The notes under the pieces are model-generated. The model was given only the letters and a program-made list of their open reading frames with translations. It was not told the DNA's origin and did no database searches. Positions 21,330 to 33,499 of a DNA stretch of 64,000 nucleotides are shown in pieces. Position 1 is the stretch's first letter. Each line of letters starts with the position of its first letter. The DNA lies in NCBI GenBank assembly GCA_033239525.1, contig BSYO01000016.1:11791045-11855044 (forward strand), given 5' to 3'. The DNA comes from Nepenthes gracilis (lineage: Eukaryota > Streptophyta > Magnoliopsida > Caryophyllales > Nepenthaceae). The position numbers were made by a program, and so were the translations under genes.

Positions 21330-22255
21330 CTATCGGGAGCTCCTTGCCCTCAATCCATCCAGACAACTAGCTAAAACACAGATCGTCCGATGAAGACTCA
21401 TCCAATCCCTGGCCTTCTCAAGACTCACTAGCACCCAAAGAAGACACCCTCTCATTGGCAGCAACGATTTGTCGACATTCCTTAGAGAGAGTAGGCGACA
21501 GAGGAGCCACCTTGTCAGAGGCCCGCTCAGGAGAGTCTCAAGGAAGAAAATCCATGTACCTCCTCTTGGGATGATGACCCAACGCAGTATAGATTTCACC
21601 CTCCTCCATCTGAACCTCCCATTGCACTCCATCTAGTGCATCTAGGGAGACGCTAGTGACTAGCACGACATAGGATGCCGGCATGCTCCTCAACTAGCGA
21701 TATTAGCGGCTGCACCTTCTGTTTCTAGCCAGGCAAGATGTCGCTGCTATAGGCGTTGTTGACCATGTTCCAATTGTTTGGGACTCTCCAATCGACATCA
21801 ACCGCCATGAAGAAGCGTGCCTTTCAACCCTTTATCAAGCCTGGATTCCCCTCGCTTATCTTGAAATTCATGTAGGGGTTGAAGGAAATCCAGTCAGCCT
21901 CTTGGTTGACCCGAAGGATCACCTTTAGGGCTTGAATATATAGGGAAAGCCCTTTGGTGCAAAAGAAGATGCATAGAGTCACTAGATATAAAATGACGTT
22001 TTGGTGAAGACGAGCCACAGGGATCTCCAAAGACCTCAAAATCCTCCACAGCTCTCTCACAATAGGAATGTGAAGACCAGCTTCCAAATGCTCCTCATAG
22101 ACGGTTATAAACTGTGGAGGAGAAGAGCAATCTATGTCATTAGCGCTAGGCACAACACACTGAATGATGCTCAGGATGTGGTACTCGCTATACAAAGACT
22201 CTATCACTCTACCAGAGAAGATGGATGCAATATCAGTGATGCCTTAAAGAGCCAT
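21330..22255 (-). pseudogene. Accessory protein like 'putative gypsy type transposon' family (copy 1)
   Basis: ATG at 22255-22253, an early TAA, then a 127-codon open stretch to 21824 with FITVYEEHLEAGLHIPIVRE, LEIP, VTLCIFF and GWKARFFMAVDVDW. This is the layout of the plant family Pfam calls Transposase_28 (family recalled, not searched). The protein's role is unknown. A continuation in other frames is seen to 21330 (VSLEKARDWM). The copies at 35290 (minus) and 42982 (plus) share the ...Y...H...G...P....L...LGIP core. A TATA-like TATTTAAG lies about 95 bp upstream. Confidence 0.65.
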
Positions 22256-22345
22256 TTGAAAGACTATTTAAAATAGGAAGAAGAATGGCTAACTAGGGTA
22301 AAGATATTCAAAAAGCAAAGAAGTGCAAAAATGGCTGAGCGCTAA

Positions 22346-22354
22346 TGCTTAAAT
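22346..22354 (-). promoter_or_regulatory. TATA-like box of accessory gene copy 1
   Basis: On the minus strand GGCTATTTAAGC, about 95 bp upstream of the ATG at 22255 and followed by a pyrimidine-rich leader. Confidence 0.45.
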
Positions 22355-24814
22355 AGCCAATGTCTCAACCCCACAACTGCGTCGTTTTAGGATATCAAAG
22401 AGGCACATATCTATGATAATTGTGACACGTGCCCTCACTATAAAGTGTTGTAGCGTGTTTGTTCGCTGGTATCGTTATGATGATCAACGCAACACCTCCC
22501 CATGCAGCACGCTGATAGCTGGAAGTCCTGACGCTTAAATCAGCGAGTCAACAGTACAGTACAAGTAATGATGACCTAACACGCCAATTTTCAAAACCGT
22601 AAATTGGTGGCATATAACCCTAGAAGACTCAAGGCTGATTCAACCAGCTTGTATCCCAACCAAGCATTTGAGATATTTTGCTGCAAGTTAGATCGCTAGA
22701 AGACCGAGTCGATTGCAGTCTGAAATGTCAGATCGTTAGTAATCAAGTAGCGAAAAATTATCATACAAGCACTTTAACTATTCACACCATGCAAGAATTT
22801 TGGAGCCATACAATGTACAAATAAAAAAATGTTCGATAGTTCCATTCATTAATTCCTATTACAAATACAAATTTACAACAGCAGATGTAAGACTCAAAAG
22901 GTAATAAAAGTATGTGGAGCAACAACCCAACTACATTTGTCCGACTGGCCTTTAGGATAGACAACTGTAAGAGAAAAACACCTAGGTTGATCGCCGCGAC
23001 ATTCAACCCGAGAGTTTAGTACAGTGGGACAAGTATGCACAAGCCCTCCCCTACAAGAACAAGACACAAAGCACCAGTTCTCACCCAAGAGGCGACCACC
23101 AAAAGTCGTCCTCCAAAACTAGCCGTAGCCACATAGTCCACGAGGCTTTGCGTCTATGGCAAACTCAACACAATGACGACAGAATATGGTTCAACGTGGA
23201 CTTGAGGAAGCTCCTCTTCCAGCAGTCTCCAGAGTAGGCCTCCCATGGGCAACAGAGGATGAAGTTGCCCAACCGAAGGGGACAAGGTATTACATACTCC
23301 CACAAAAAGGGTTAAGCTGCTACTCCTTCAAGGCTGCCCCGACAAGGACCACTTGTCACCGCCTAGGAGGAGAGAAAATCGCCCACCAAAGCCCGAACCT
23401 CATTCAATGCAACATGAGGCCGATTCAAGCCAAGCTTAAAAAAAAGTTAATTAAGACAAACTTCAGATACATTCTCAAACTCTAGTTTCGAACAGGTTGG
23501 TAAGAATCTCTGTGATCCGAGCTTGTGGATGTATAGGCTTCATGCTAGTTCCGAACTCTTATACCACTTAACTAGTGAAGATGATTCGTGAAGCGAGGTG
23601 TAAAGAACCCCTCCATTTATAGTCAGAGTAGGGGATCAATTAGCATCAAGCCGAGGAAATTGTGCTGACACCAGAAAATCGCCATCGACAGAAAATCACT
23701 AGTGGTAGAAAATCAAATTTGCACCAAATCTCGCCGAAAAGAGTAAAACTCTGCTGGACGCTTGAAAAAAGGACACACGTGAATACCAACACGGCGACGT
23801 CCCATCATGACATGCTGAGAGTTAAAAATTCAAATCTCCCAGTATGGGAGGCTAGTGATGGCTCTACAGTTTCTTGGGACGGCCTAGAATTCGACCTGGA
23901 AGAGCGGCCCAGAAAACAATAGCACAGGAGAAGTTTCTCGTGACCCAAAGCCCAAACTGTGTGATCTAAAACCACCCAGCGACATATGGGTCATTAAAGT
24001 CACCCATTGGGTGGACCCACAAACACGACCTAGTAGAACCCGCTTAATAGTTCCAACTTAACAAATATTCTCAAAATATTGCCCCATAATTGTAGTTCAC
24101 CCCAGAAAGGTAATAGTAACGCAGCAAATATTTTCAGGCGATAGTTACCATCTACCACCAACCATGATAATTGAGACAACTCAACAAACCTACACAGTAC
24201 GAACCGTGACGCTCAAGAAAAGTTACACCAGCTCTAATACTATAAATACACATTTATCTCTACCGGGAGGGACTGGGGGCTCAAAAACGTCCCTAAGGTT
24301 AGATTTCGAGGCACCCTCCAAATCTTCAAACTCTTAGACACGACTAAATATCACAAAGTCGCTCTCCAATCGAACGCATTCATAGGAGTTCAATCCTCTG
24401 CCACAAAGTCACTTCCCAGTCTAACACATTTACCGGAATTCAATCCTCTATCTCAAAATTGCTTCCTAGTTGAATGCATTCATCGGAATCTAATCCTCTA
24501 CTACAAAGTCATTCCCCAGTCAAACGTGCCCGTCAAAGGCTAATCATCTACAAATACTCAATCCTCCAAAATATGAATCTATGCATTATTCACTTATCAT
24601 CTTATCTTTCTATTTACCTAATTTTTTTTTTACTTAAGTATCAAAGGATATATCAAAAAATGAGTTCTACCATCCTCTAACTTCTTATTTATTAATTGTG
24701 GTATGTATGATTCAAGTTCAGAGTAACAAAAATTGAATCCGTTTTAGTTTGACCTACCAAGAAGATTAAATAACTTCCTAATTTTTTCAATAATTTAAAT
24801 TTAAAGATATATTA

Positions 24815-25145
24815 ATAATAAAATATAATATAATACATGAAATATATAATTTAATTTATATCATCATGAAGTACGTAATATTTAACTTTATAGATCAATT
24901 ACTCTACCAAACTCAAAAAGTGTGGTCATATCTACTTAATGCACTGTCAGGCTGGACGCCGTAAAAGATATTAATATTTTGAAGGCTTATGTTGTTTTCG
25001 TAAGCGTGGAATTTTTGAAGTGAAAGCCATAAATAACCAATATGGCCCACTTTGAGGATAGAAAAATAGAAAAGTCATACTTGAAAAAAACAAATCCCAC
25101 TTTTTCACTATTTTAAGATACTAATCATCTCTGAAAATTGTTGAA
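24815..25145 (+). repeat. Block duplicated at 38130-38460
   Basis: Long shared run of motifs: ATTTAACTTTATAG.TCAAT, ATATCTACTTAATG, AACCAATRTGGCCCAC, GAGGATAGAAAAATAGAAA. The order and orientation are the same as in the second copy. Confidence 0.75.
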
Positions 25146-25649
25146 AAAATATCCACGTTGACAAATGTTATTTGATGATAGCCATACATATTTTTTTAAT
25201 ATTTTATTAATAATATATATGTAATTAAATTAACTTGATCTGATAGTTGATTAAAGGTAATCGTATCCGATATTTATGTGGTAATGTTGATTTACAACTC
25301 TTCTCCTTTTCATTAGAACATAATTTAAATAATTTAAATTATTGGATTAGACCTGAATAAAATTAAAATAAAAATAATCTAATGACTCTAATATTTAATA
25401 GTGGACACAGGATTAAATCAAATTACCTCATTTGGTACCTAAATAAATTAATTTAATGATTTTATCATACTAAATTTATCCTTAAGAAAAAATATTTACC
25501 AAATATCTAATAATAATGATATGAAATATATATAATTATCCATAATGATAAAGAAAACTCCTAATAATATAGGTCATAACTAAATCAACTAAACAAAATC
25601 TCTACATAATTATCTAAAGAATCTAATGCTTATCTTGATAAGATAATAA

Positions 25650-26240
25650 ATGTTAGGCATATTCCGTAATTGAATCTAGTTGGCCGTTTGAATATTATCC
25701 AGTGTCATAAAAATTTATATTAAATTCACGCCTGATATTCATAAATGCGTAACTCCCAATATCCATACTTGTTTTACACCTGATTCGAGCACTAGCTTCA
25801 TTTCTAATATGTCCATGCTCGAGGAGCACCCGATAGTACATGAACACCATTTCCAAAGTACTCACGCTTGGGATGCACCTATGGTGCACACAAGTGCAAC
25901 TTTTAAATTATGCGTGCTTGATAAGTCTGACGGGCGGACTATGCAATACTTGAGCGCTAAGACGTGCATTTTTTATTTATTATATTTTTTACCTAATTTT
26001 GGACCTTCTATATATGTTTATATATATTTATTTTCCACAATTTATGCAGTAATTTTTATGATTATATTGAACATGGCGGCCCCTCTAAAGATTCTCTTTA
26101 AAACTTATAAAAGGCTCCTTTTTGTGAAAACTTTTCCTCGATGGTTGAATATCAATCTTAAAATTTTTTATTACATATACTTTGTTACATATCTTAAAGT
26201 TGGCTAAATTAGTACGTTTGTGCTACTCACTTAATAGATT
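25650..26240 (+). repeat. LTR-like repeat, inverted relative to 50560-49797
   Basis: It starts near TGTTAGGCATATTCC and shares with the reverse of 50560-49797 a GC-rich palindromic section (GTGCACTCGAG-type words) and a long AT-rich section (TTTTTATTT.TT.TATTTTTT.ACCTAATTT). Both copies end in TTRGCTAAATTAGTACGT. This copy lacks about 130 bp near its end. It is probably an LTR of a Copia-type element. Confidence 0.55.
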
Positions 26241-26446
26241 GATTTTATTAGTACATTATTTTTACTAGCCATAAAAGCTCTAAGGATTTTATTCAATAAT
26301 CGTAATTATCAATATTTCTCTTAGTCATCAAAAATCTTATCTTAACTATTATTATTTATTGTGCTTATTGTTTATATTTTTTAATAATTAAGCACATCTA
26401 AATCTAAATATATTTTATGTATATTATGTATTTGTGTGTATCTTTT

Positions 26447-27210
26447 TGATAGGTCCTGGAACTTGGGCCCAAAATCGCAAACACAGGCCCAAAAGGCCGT
26501 ACAAGAAGGCCGGCCCAAAAGGCCCATGTACCCGGCCTGATTCGAACGTCTAACTCGACTCCAACTTACTTGGCCGCCCGGACAAACGACAAGACTCCTC
26601 CAGGGCGGGGGCAGCCATAAAGACCAAAACAACCCGGATGCCAGCTCAGCGCACGCAACGGCTCCTGACAAGCCGTATCTGCAGACCATGCGCCTCGAGC
26701 GGCGCGATCTGCCAGACGCGATGGTGTGTCCGTCATAGCCGCACCGTGGTGGCGGACAGGCCTGACATGCCCATGCCACGTGTCGCCCTCCATACGGCAT
26801 CACATTTCCTATAAATGCCCAACTCAGGCATCCGAAAGAGGATTCTTCTTCCGCTTGCTTCCAGGATTCCATAGCGATACTTTGGTGAAATCTCAGAGAA
26901 GAGAGAAAACATAGAAAGAGTATTCATTGAGTTTGTAATTTCCTTGAGGACATCAAGTCTCCTGGGCTTCCATTACTGTACTACTTCTTCTTCATAGTGA
27001 GATTATTCGGACGCTAAGTCCACCACCGTGGTTTTTCATCCTTCCTCACACGAAGGGTTTTCCACGTAAACGAAGTGTTCATCCCTACTCCAGTATTTCT
27101 CTACTCACAAGACCACCGATCACTTTGTGTTGCTCCAACTCTTCTGCCCGTGTGCCAAGAGATCTATTCTCACTCTACCCCTCGCGTGGCCAGAGTTCTC
27201 GGACGCAACA
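26447..27210 (+). repeat. 5' LTR of the Tat element
   Basis: TGATAGGTCC...GGACGCAACA. A CCACGTGTC G-box-like site (about 26776) and a TATA box (CCTATAAATG, about 26808) mark the promoter. The portion after the TATA box is nearly identical to the 3' LTR, while the GC-rich U3 portion differs by many small indels. Confidence 0.92.
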
Positions 27211-27228
27211 TTGGCGCCGTCTGTGAGA
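27211..27228 (+). promoter_or_regulatory. Primer binding site
   Basis: TTGGCGCCGTCTGTGAGA directly follows the LTR. TGGCGCC is the complement of a tRNA 3' end (...GGCGCCA). I cannot fix the tRNA species by eye. Confidence 0.7.
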
Positions 27229-27294
27229 AGCGACTGAAAGTCAGCTTTTCACATTTTCTACGAGTATCTAGCAGCTCCGGCTTCAAACCTCACA

Positions 27295-28871
27295 ATGGTG
27301 AACACAAGGGCGCAGGCGAGCGCGGCCCCCAGAGAAGCGGCCTCACAGAACGAAGGCACTAACCCCTGCGCTGGGGTCGAAAATCACCCCGACCCAGTGG
27401 TGAGGGGCTTGGCCGCCCAGGTAGCAGGCATGTCACAGGCCTTTGTGACCCTTTGCGCCAAAATCGACCAACTCAAGTAGGCGGCTCCCGACAGGGCCTC
27501 ACAAGCTGAGGCGCCGCAAGTCGGGGGCGGCGGAGCCAGCCGCCGCGAAAGACCTCCTAGCCGGAGGGAACACCCGAGGACCCAGGTGGCTTCCCAGGAG
27601 AGCACCACGAAGGGTCAAGACCGGCCCGAGTCCTCGGGTTCGAGAAGAAAGCCCCCCGAGAGACGCCACTCGGGCCTGTGGGGAACCACCACGACCGCAA
27701 CGATCAAGAGGCGGTTCCCCGAGATGCGCTCCCAAGAGGGGCCCGCACGGTCCCGGAGGGCCGTGCAGTTCAGGAGCCTTATGAGTTAAGGCATTACCTG
27801 AACGAAAGAAGGACGGCTGCCCCACCGCGAGTGGAGGCCAGACCGGAAAGAGGATGGAACCTGACGCTGCGTGAAAGCAGCGGAGGAGGAGCCAACGCAC
27901 TCCAATCTCCGTTTTCCACGGAGATCAGGACGAGGACGCTCCCCCCAAAGTTCAAGATGCCCAACCTGGAGCTGTACGATGGCAGCGGTGATCCCATGGA
28001 TCACCTTAATCATTTCAGGGAACACTTGAGCCTCCAGGGTTTGGACGAGACAACCATGTGCCAGTGCTTCCCTCTGACTCTGAAGGGGGACGCCCGGATG
28101 TGGTTCTACGGCATGCCCGCGGACTCCATCCGCGACTTTGGAGACCTGGCGATGGCCTTCCTATCCCAGTTCGCCTCCAGCAGGAGGACGGAAAGAATGC
28201 CCTGGCACCTCACTCGTGTCAAACAAGGAGCCAGGGAGGGCTTGAGAGGATTCCTGGCACGATTTACCTCGGAGGCCAGGCAGATTCCGAGGCTGACCGA
28301 CGAGGTGAAGTTGAACGCCTTCCTCTCGGCCCTCGAAGGGGGTGCTTTCTTCAAGCACCTCATACATAAAGGCCCGCAGACCTTTATAGAGGCTGAGGCC
28401 GTGGCCAGAGCTTATATAGCGGCCGAAGAGGCCAACGATGCCAAGAGGCCTGAGAGGGACGAGCACCCTCAGCAAAAGGCTGCGGAAAGAAAAAGGAAAT
28501 CCGGGAACTATCAGAGTCGCCAGACGACGAAGAAGCACCACAAGGCGGAGCAGAGCTCTCGGAGAGAGCAGCCGCCAATCCGCCTCACGCCACTCAACGA
28601 CTCCCGCACCAACGTCCTCATGCAGATCCGGGGAGAAAGGTTCGTGAAATGGCCCAGGCCACTGAAGAACCCGGGCGGTGGGGACCAAACGAAATATTGT
28701 GATTTCCACCGCTCCGGGGGTCATAGCACCGAGGATTACAGGACCCTGCAGGGCGAGATTGAGGAGCTCATCCGGAGAGGGCACCTCAACCGCTTCCTTC
28801 AGAGGCCGGGACAGTCCTCAGGACCCGAGATGCGGAGCCCCCCAGAAACCGAGTGGCCGCGGGAGTCGTGA
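27295..28871 (+). pseudogene. Tat element gag
   Basis: It starts MVNTRAQ, the usual start of this lineage. An in-frame TAG at 27478-27480 and a frameshift near 27680 lead to a long open part (to 28871, 397 codons when read from 27678). The capsid-like core includes FKMPNLELYDGSGDPMDHL, LTLKGDARMWF, FLSQFASSRR and LTRVKQG, as in Retrotrans_gag domains. A zinc-finger-like CDFHRSGGHSTEDY has Tyr where Cys is usual. Gag forms the particle that carries element RNA. Confidence 0.88.
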
Positions 28872-29116
28872 ACATGATCTCCAGCCGACCGGCTGGGGGA
28901 AACGGACGAGAACTAGCAGCAGCGAAGAGACCAAGAACGGGGCCCGGAAGTGAAGACGATGTCATCTGCTTTAGCAGTAGGGACCTAGCCCATGTAACTT
29001 CTCATCACTCCGACCCCCTGGTTGTAACCGCACTCGTTTCAGATGGAGCAAATGACTACCAGATGAAACGAGTATTTATAGATAATGGAAGCTCTCGCAA
29101 TTTGGTTGTACCTTGA
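28853..29116 (+). pseudogene. Tat element aspartic protease
   Basis: DDVICFSSRDLAHV and PLVVTALVSD, followed by VFIDNGSSRNLV. DNGSS in the active-site position is common in this lineage in place of DTGSS. The frame stops at 29116 and the sequence resumes in another frame. Confidence 0.8.
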
Positions 29117-30885
29117 TGCCTACTTCAAATTAGGGCTTAAAAAGAATCAAATGAAAGCGTAGGAAGGGCCACTTAACGAAATTTTGGATAATGAGCTTCG
29201 TGCCCGTCCGGGGGTATCATCCGGTTGGAGGTAACCCAGGAACCTACCCGAGGGGCGGCATCGAAAGTCCTCACCTTCCTCGTCAGACCTGCCCTCGGTC
29301 TACAACGCGATACTCGGACGGCCTTGCAGTCGCGTTCAACGCGGTGACCTCCATCCCGCATCTTAAGATGAAGTTCCCAACCCCGTGGGGGGTAGGAGAG
29401 GTCCCGGAGAACCAGTCAACCGGACGGAGATGTTACTTAGCCCAGACTGAGCAAGTAGCACTTCCACAGCCCATGGAAGACCTTGACCTCAGGGATGAGG
29501 CTTCACTGTTACACGCCCTGCCAGGAGAGCCTGTGGTCCGAGTCCCACTGAACCCCGCGGACCCAGAAAAATGTGTCCAAGTAGGAAGCTCGCTCTTAGA
29601 AGCACTAGGGGACCAACTCGTCAGCTTTCTACGAGAAAACTCGGACGTGTTCGCATGGTCCCCCAGTGACATGCCCGGGATCTCACCCGAGGTCATCGTC
29701 CATAAATTAAGCGTCGATCCTCGGCACAAGCCTGTCAGACAGAAGCGGAAAAACTACTCTCCAGAGAAGTTGGTGGCCATCCGCGAGGAGGTCAGGAAAC
29801 TTCTGGACGCTGGATTCATCCGAGAAGTCCAGTACCCGGACTGGTTGGCCAATGTAGTCATGGTAAAGAAAAGCAATGGGAAGTGGAGAATGTGCGTGGA
29901 CTTCACCGATCTCAACAAGGCGTGCCCCAAGGACAGCTTCTCATTGCCGCGGATCGACCACCTCGTGGACTCAACGTCCGCCATGAACTTTTAAGTTTTA
30001 TGGATGCGTACTCGGGGGTATAACCAAATCAAAATGAGCCCAGGATGAGGAACATACGTCATTCATGACGGACTGTGGCACGATCGCTACTCTGGTAATG
30101 CCCTTTGGTCTCAAGAACGCAGGGCGACTTATCGCTCGTGAATAAAATGTTCGATGACCGGATGAGGCGTAAACGTGGAAGTATACGTTGACGACATGCT
30201 CGTCAAGAGCCGGGCGAGCAATGATCATGTGAAGGACCTGAGCGAGACCTTCCAAGTGCTCAGAGCTCATGGGATGAAGCTCAACCCCAGTAAGTGCACG
30301 CTCGGTGTTTCCTCTGGAAAGTTCTTAGGTTACATCGTGTCGCACCGGGGAATTGAAGCAAACCCGGAGAAGATCCAAGCGATCCTGAATATGCGGTCTC
30401 CGCAAACGGTGAGGGAAGTACAGCAGCTTACCGGGCGAGTGGCCGCTCTCTCCCGTTTCCTAGCCAAATCGGCCGAAAAGCACCTACCGTTCTTCAGAGC
30501 GCTAAGAGGAACAAAATCCCGGGATTTTTGGTGGAGTGATGACTGCGAGGAAGCGTTCCAAGGGCTCAAAAGCTACCTCTCGAGTCCGCCCCTATTGGCC
30601 TCCCCTCAGCAGGGCGAAGAGTTGTACCTGTACCTCTCTGTGTCCGACGCGGCGCTAAGCTCGGTGTTGGTACGAGAGCGGCACGACAGACAGCAGCCCG
30701 TTTATTATGTCAGCAAGACTCTCGCAGGCGCCGAGAGCAGATATCCCTTGACGGAGAAGGTGGCCTTGGCGCTGGTTTGCTCCGCAAGAAAGCTTAGGCC
30801 GTACTTCCAGGCGCATAAGGTAATAGTCTTAACTGATCAACCTTTAAGAGCTGTTTTGCAGAAACCCGAGATCTCGGCCGACTGA
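29117..30885 (+). pseudogene. Tat element reverse transcriptase and first RNase H
   Basis: RT opens with FAWSPSDMPGISPEV and continues with KLLDAGFIREVQYPDWLANVVMVKK, RMCVDFTDLNKACPKD and LPRIDHLVDST. The stretch 29990-30180, which should hold the MDAYSGYNQI and PFGLKNA motifs, is split by several indels. The catalytic YVDD (VYVDDMLVKS) is at about 30185. LSRFLAKSAEKHLPFF, LYLYLSVSDAALSSVLVRE and YYVSKTL follow as connection and RNase H domain. Confidence 0.92.
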
Positions 30886-31500
30886 TCAAGTGGGCCATTG
30901 AGTTGGGGAGAATTCGACATTGACTTCCGTCCGAGACGGCCTTAAAGGGTCGCGCTCGCGACTTCCTTGTCGAGACCACGGCACCGCCCACTGTGACGAG
31001 GACCGGATACCGCGAGGATTCAACAGTACCTCCGCGTGGACCTTGTGACGTGGGACGGCTCCTCCATGAAGGGACGGCTGCGGAGCAGATCGTGTTACGC
31101 ACACCCGAGGGTATGGAGATAAAATATTCGTTGACATTGGGATTCCCGGCCACAAACAACGCCGCGGAATACGAGGCCTTGTTGGCCGGACTCCGACTCG
31201 CCAAGGAATGCTCGGCCAGAGAGCTCATCATCTACAGCGATTCCGAGTTGGTCGTCAATCAGGTTCGCGGAAACTTCGACGTCAACAACGAGCAACTATC
31301 CAAATACCTTTCAAAGGTCAAAGACCTGATCCTGGAGTTCAAAACGACCGAGTTCATCCATATCCTGCGGGAGGAAAACACCAAAGCCGACACTCTCGCT
31401 CGAGCCGCAGCTTCCGGAGATCCTGAGCAATACGCCAAGGGAATGCGAGAGATCCTGGAGAGGTCCAGCATTGAAGAGCCCGAGCGGGAGGTGATGCAGG
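30886..31500 (+). pseudogene. Tat element second (archaeal-type) RNase H
   Basis: FPATNNAAEYEALLAGLRLA, LIIYSDSELVVNQVRG and ILREENTKADTLARAA are the E, D and D motifs of an RNase H-like domain that follows the first one. A dual RNase H is a known Tat-lineage feature. Its start (30886-31080, with the first Asp motif) is frame-broken. Confidence 0.88.
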
Positions 31501-32751
31501 TCGCGGACGGAAGCAACTGGGTGACTCCCTACTTGAAGTTTCTATCGATGGCTCGGCCAGAAGAACCGAGAACCCGAACCCCGGGGAAGATAAAGAAGAC
31601 AATGGGCTGGTACACGATCGTGGACGGCCGGTTGTATCGGGCGGGGCTTCTCGGCCCCCTACCTGAGGTGTCTTACTCCAGAAGAAGCCGAATACGCCCT
31701 GCAGGAGGTGCATCTCGGAATATGCGGATCCCACGTTGGAGGAAAGAATCTGGCCTTTAAACTCATGAGGCAAGGATACTACTGGCCGACTATGAAGTAT
31801 GACGCCATGGACTTCGTACGCAAATGTGAGAGTTGCCAACTCCATGGAAACATGAGCCATCGCCCCCACACAGAACTCCGGGCGCTACAATCCCCATGGC
31901 CGTTCGCCCAATGGGGACTCGACATCCTCGAACCATTCCCTTTAGCCCCAGACAAAGAAAGTTCTTGATCGTGGGAATTGACTACTTCACCAAATGGGTG
32001 GAAGCGGTGCCATTAGCCCGAATAATCGAAAAATGCATCGGGTTCCTCCGACAAAACATTGTGTGTCTTGATTTGGAGTGCCGGAAAGCGTCGTGACCGA
32101 TAACGGGACTTGATTCACCGGAAAGCGCTTCACCAAGTCTTGTGCAAGGCCGAGGATCAACCCGTACACAAGTCGCTGGCGTACCCTGCCAACGGCGGTG
32201 AAAGTAACAAATCGCACAAATCTTGCACGGGTCAAAACCGGGGACTGGAATTGTCGGAGGGCTCGTGGGTACATGAATTGCCCTCGGTCCTCTGGTCGTA
32301 TAGAACAACGCCGCGGGAGTCCACAAAAGAGACTCCTTTCAACCTTTGCTACGGGGCCGAAGCTGTCATCCCTATAGAAGTATGCCTCACCAGCCCCAGG
32401 GTTGGATGCTTCAGCGCAGCAGATAACAACCAAAGACTCCGAGAAAGCCTCGATGCCCTCGAGGAAGTCCGTGACCAGGCGAGACTTAGGGTGGCAACTT
32501 ATCAACAACGGGTAGCCCGCTACTACAACAAGAAGGTGAAGGCGCGGCCGTTCGAAGTCGGAGGATCTTGTATTAAGAGGCGTGGAAGCCACGGGGAAGA
32601 TAGCAGGGAGAAACAAGCTCTCACCAACCGGGAAGGGCCATTCTTAGTCTCGGCCATCCTTCGAGGAGGAGCTTACAAGCTACGAACCCAAGATGGCAAT
32701 CTAATCCCCCGGACCTTGAACGCCGCTCACCTGAGAAAGTACTACCAATAG
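31501..32751 (+). pseudogene. Tat element integrase
   Basis: The zinc region is HLGICGSHVGGKNLA, followed by CESCQLHG (H-H-C-C). The core follows with WGLDILEPFP and VGIDYFTKWVEAVPLA, then VTDNGT ahead of an in-frame stop (about 32100-32112). Later come LPSVLWSYRTTPRESTKETPF and a C-terminal domain (EGPFLVSAIL, GAYKL, NAAHLRKYY) ending in a stop at 32749-32751. The region 32080-32250 needs frame changes. Confidence 0.88.
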
Positions 32752-32779
32752 AAAGCGAGCCACCTCCAACAAACAAAAA

Positions 32780-33390
32780 CCTGGCTGTGACCAGGCAGTC
32801 CCAGAGACCGGGCCCTTGAGGCCTCCAGAAAAACTCCGTTTGTGTGGGGGCGGTCCTAGAGGCCGGGCCCCGAGGTCTCAAAACTGGCCGCGTGACAAAG
32901 CGGCCCTGCAGGCCGGCCTCGAGGTCTCCAAAAACCTGCCGTGACCGGGCGGCCCGCAGACCGGGCCCTCGAGGCCTCCGGAAAAAACTGGGCCGTGACC
33001 ATGTGGCGGTCAGACCGACCCTTAAGGTCTCAAAACCGGCCGTGACTAAAGGCGATCCCAGGCCGGCCCTCGAGGTCTCCAAAACTCCGGTTGCACTGTG
33101 CGGTCCTCAGGCCGGGCCTCGAGGTCTCCAAAACCTGGCTGTGACCAGGCGGTCCCAGAGACCGGGCCCTTGAGGCCTCCAGAAAAAAAGCAGCTATGAC
33201 CGGGCGGCCCCAGGCCGGGCCCTCGAGGTCTCCGAAAACCCAGCCGTGACTAGGCGGTCCCAGCAGGCCGGGCCCGAGGTCTCCGAAAACTCAGCGTGAC
33301 AGGCGGTCCCGTGCCCGGGCCCTTGAGGTCTCCAAAACTCCGGCCACACCCAAAGGTCCTAGAGGCCGGACCCTTGAGGTCAAAGCAAAC
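32780..33390 (+). repeat. About twelve ~51-bp GC-rich tandem repeats in the element 3' region
   Basis: Units follow the pattern GTGACC.GGCGGTCCCAG.GGCCGGGCCCTCGAGGTCTCCAAAAC, from 46 to 56 bp each, diverged mostly by indels. They lie between the pol stop and the antisense gene. Hypervariable minisatellites at this place are known in Tat/Ogre elements. Confidence 0.9.
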
Positions 33391-33499
33391 TTGGCTGAAA
33401 CGAAAAAAGGAAAGCTGAAAGAAGCGCTTGTGATAAAAATCAAGAATTTCTCTTATTTCATAAAATACAAGTACAACGAAACAAAAAAAAAAAAGGGGA

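Larger units (their letters stand above)
18470..24720 (-). mobile_element. Old gypsy-related element or composite with accessory ORF
   Basis: This GC-richer island interrupts a duplicated AT-rich block. On the minus strand it carries the 'gypsy type transposon' ORF at 22255-21330. The stretch 23620-22000, read on the minus strand, is homologous to 41700-43330 on the plus strand, with a TATA (ACTATAAATGG, about 23620), a tRNA-iMet-like TGGTATAAGAG (about 23566) and the ORF following. I could not find a matching LTR pair, gag or pol. The rest (18475-21300) has no frame I recognise. Element orientation and ends are uncertain. Confidence 0.5.

Noticed and set aside
27786..28784. Long minus-strand frames opposite gag
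   Set aside because: Mirror frames of the GC-rich gag coding strand.
31987..32616. 209-codon minus frame opposite integrase
   Set aside because: The plus strand carries recognisable integrase motifs, so this is a shadow.
32780..33390. CRISPR-like regular repeats
   Set aside because: Eukaryotic element with head-to-tail variable units and no unique spacers. It is a minisatellite.
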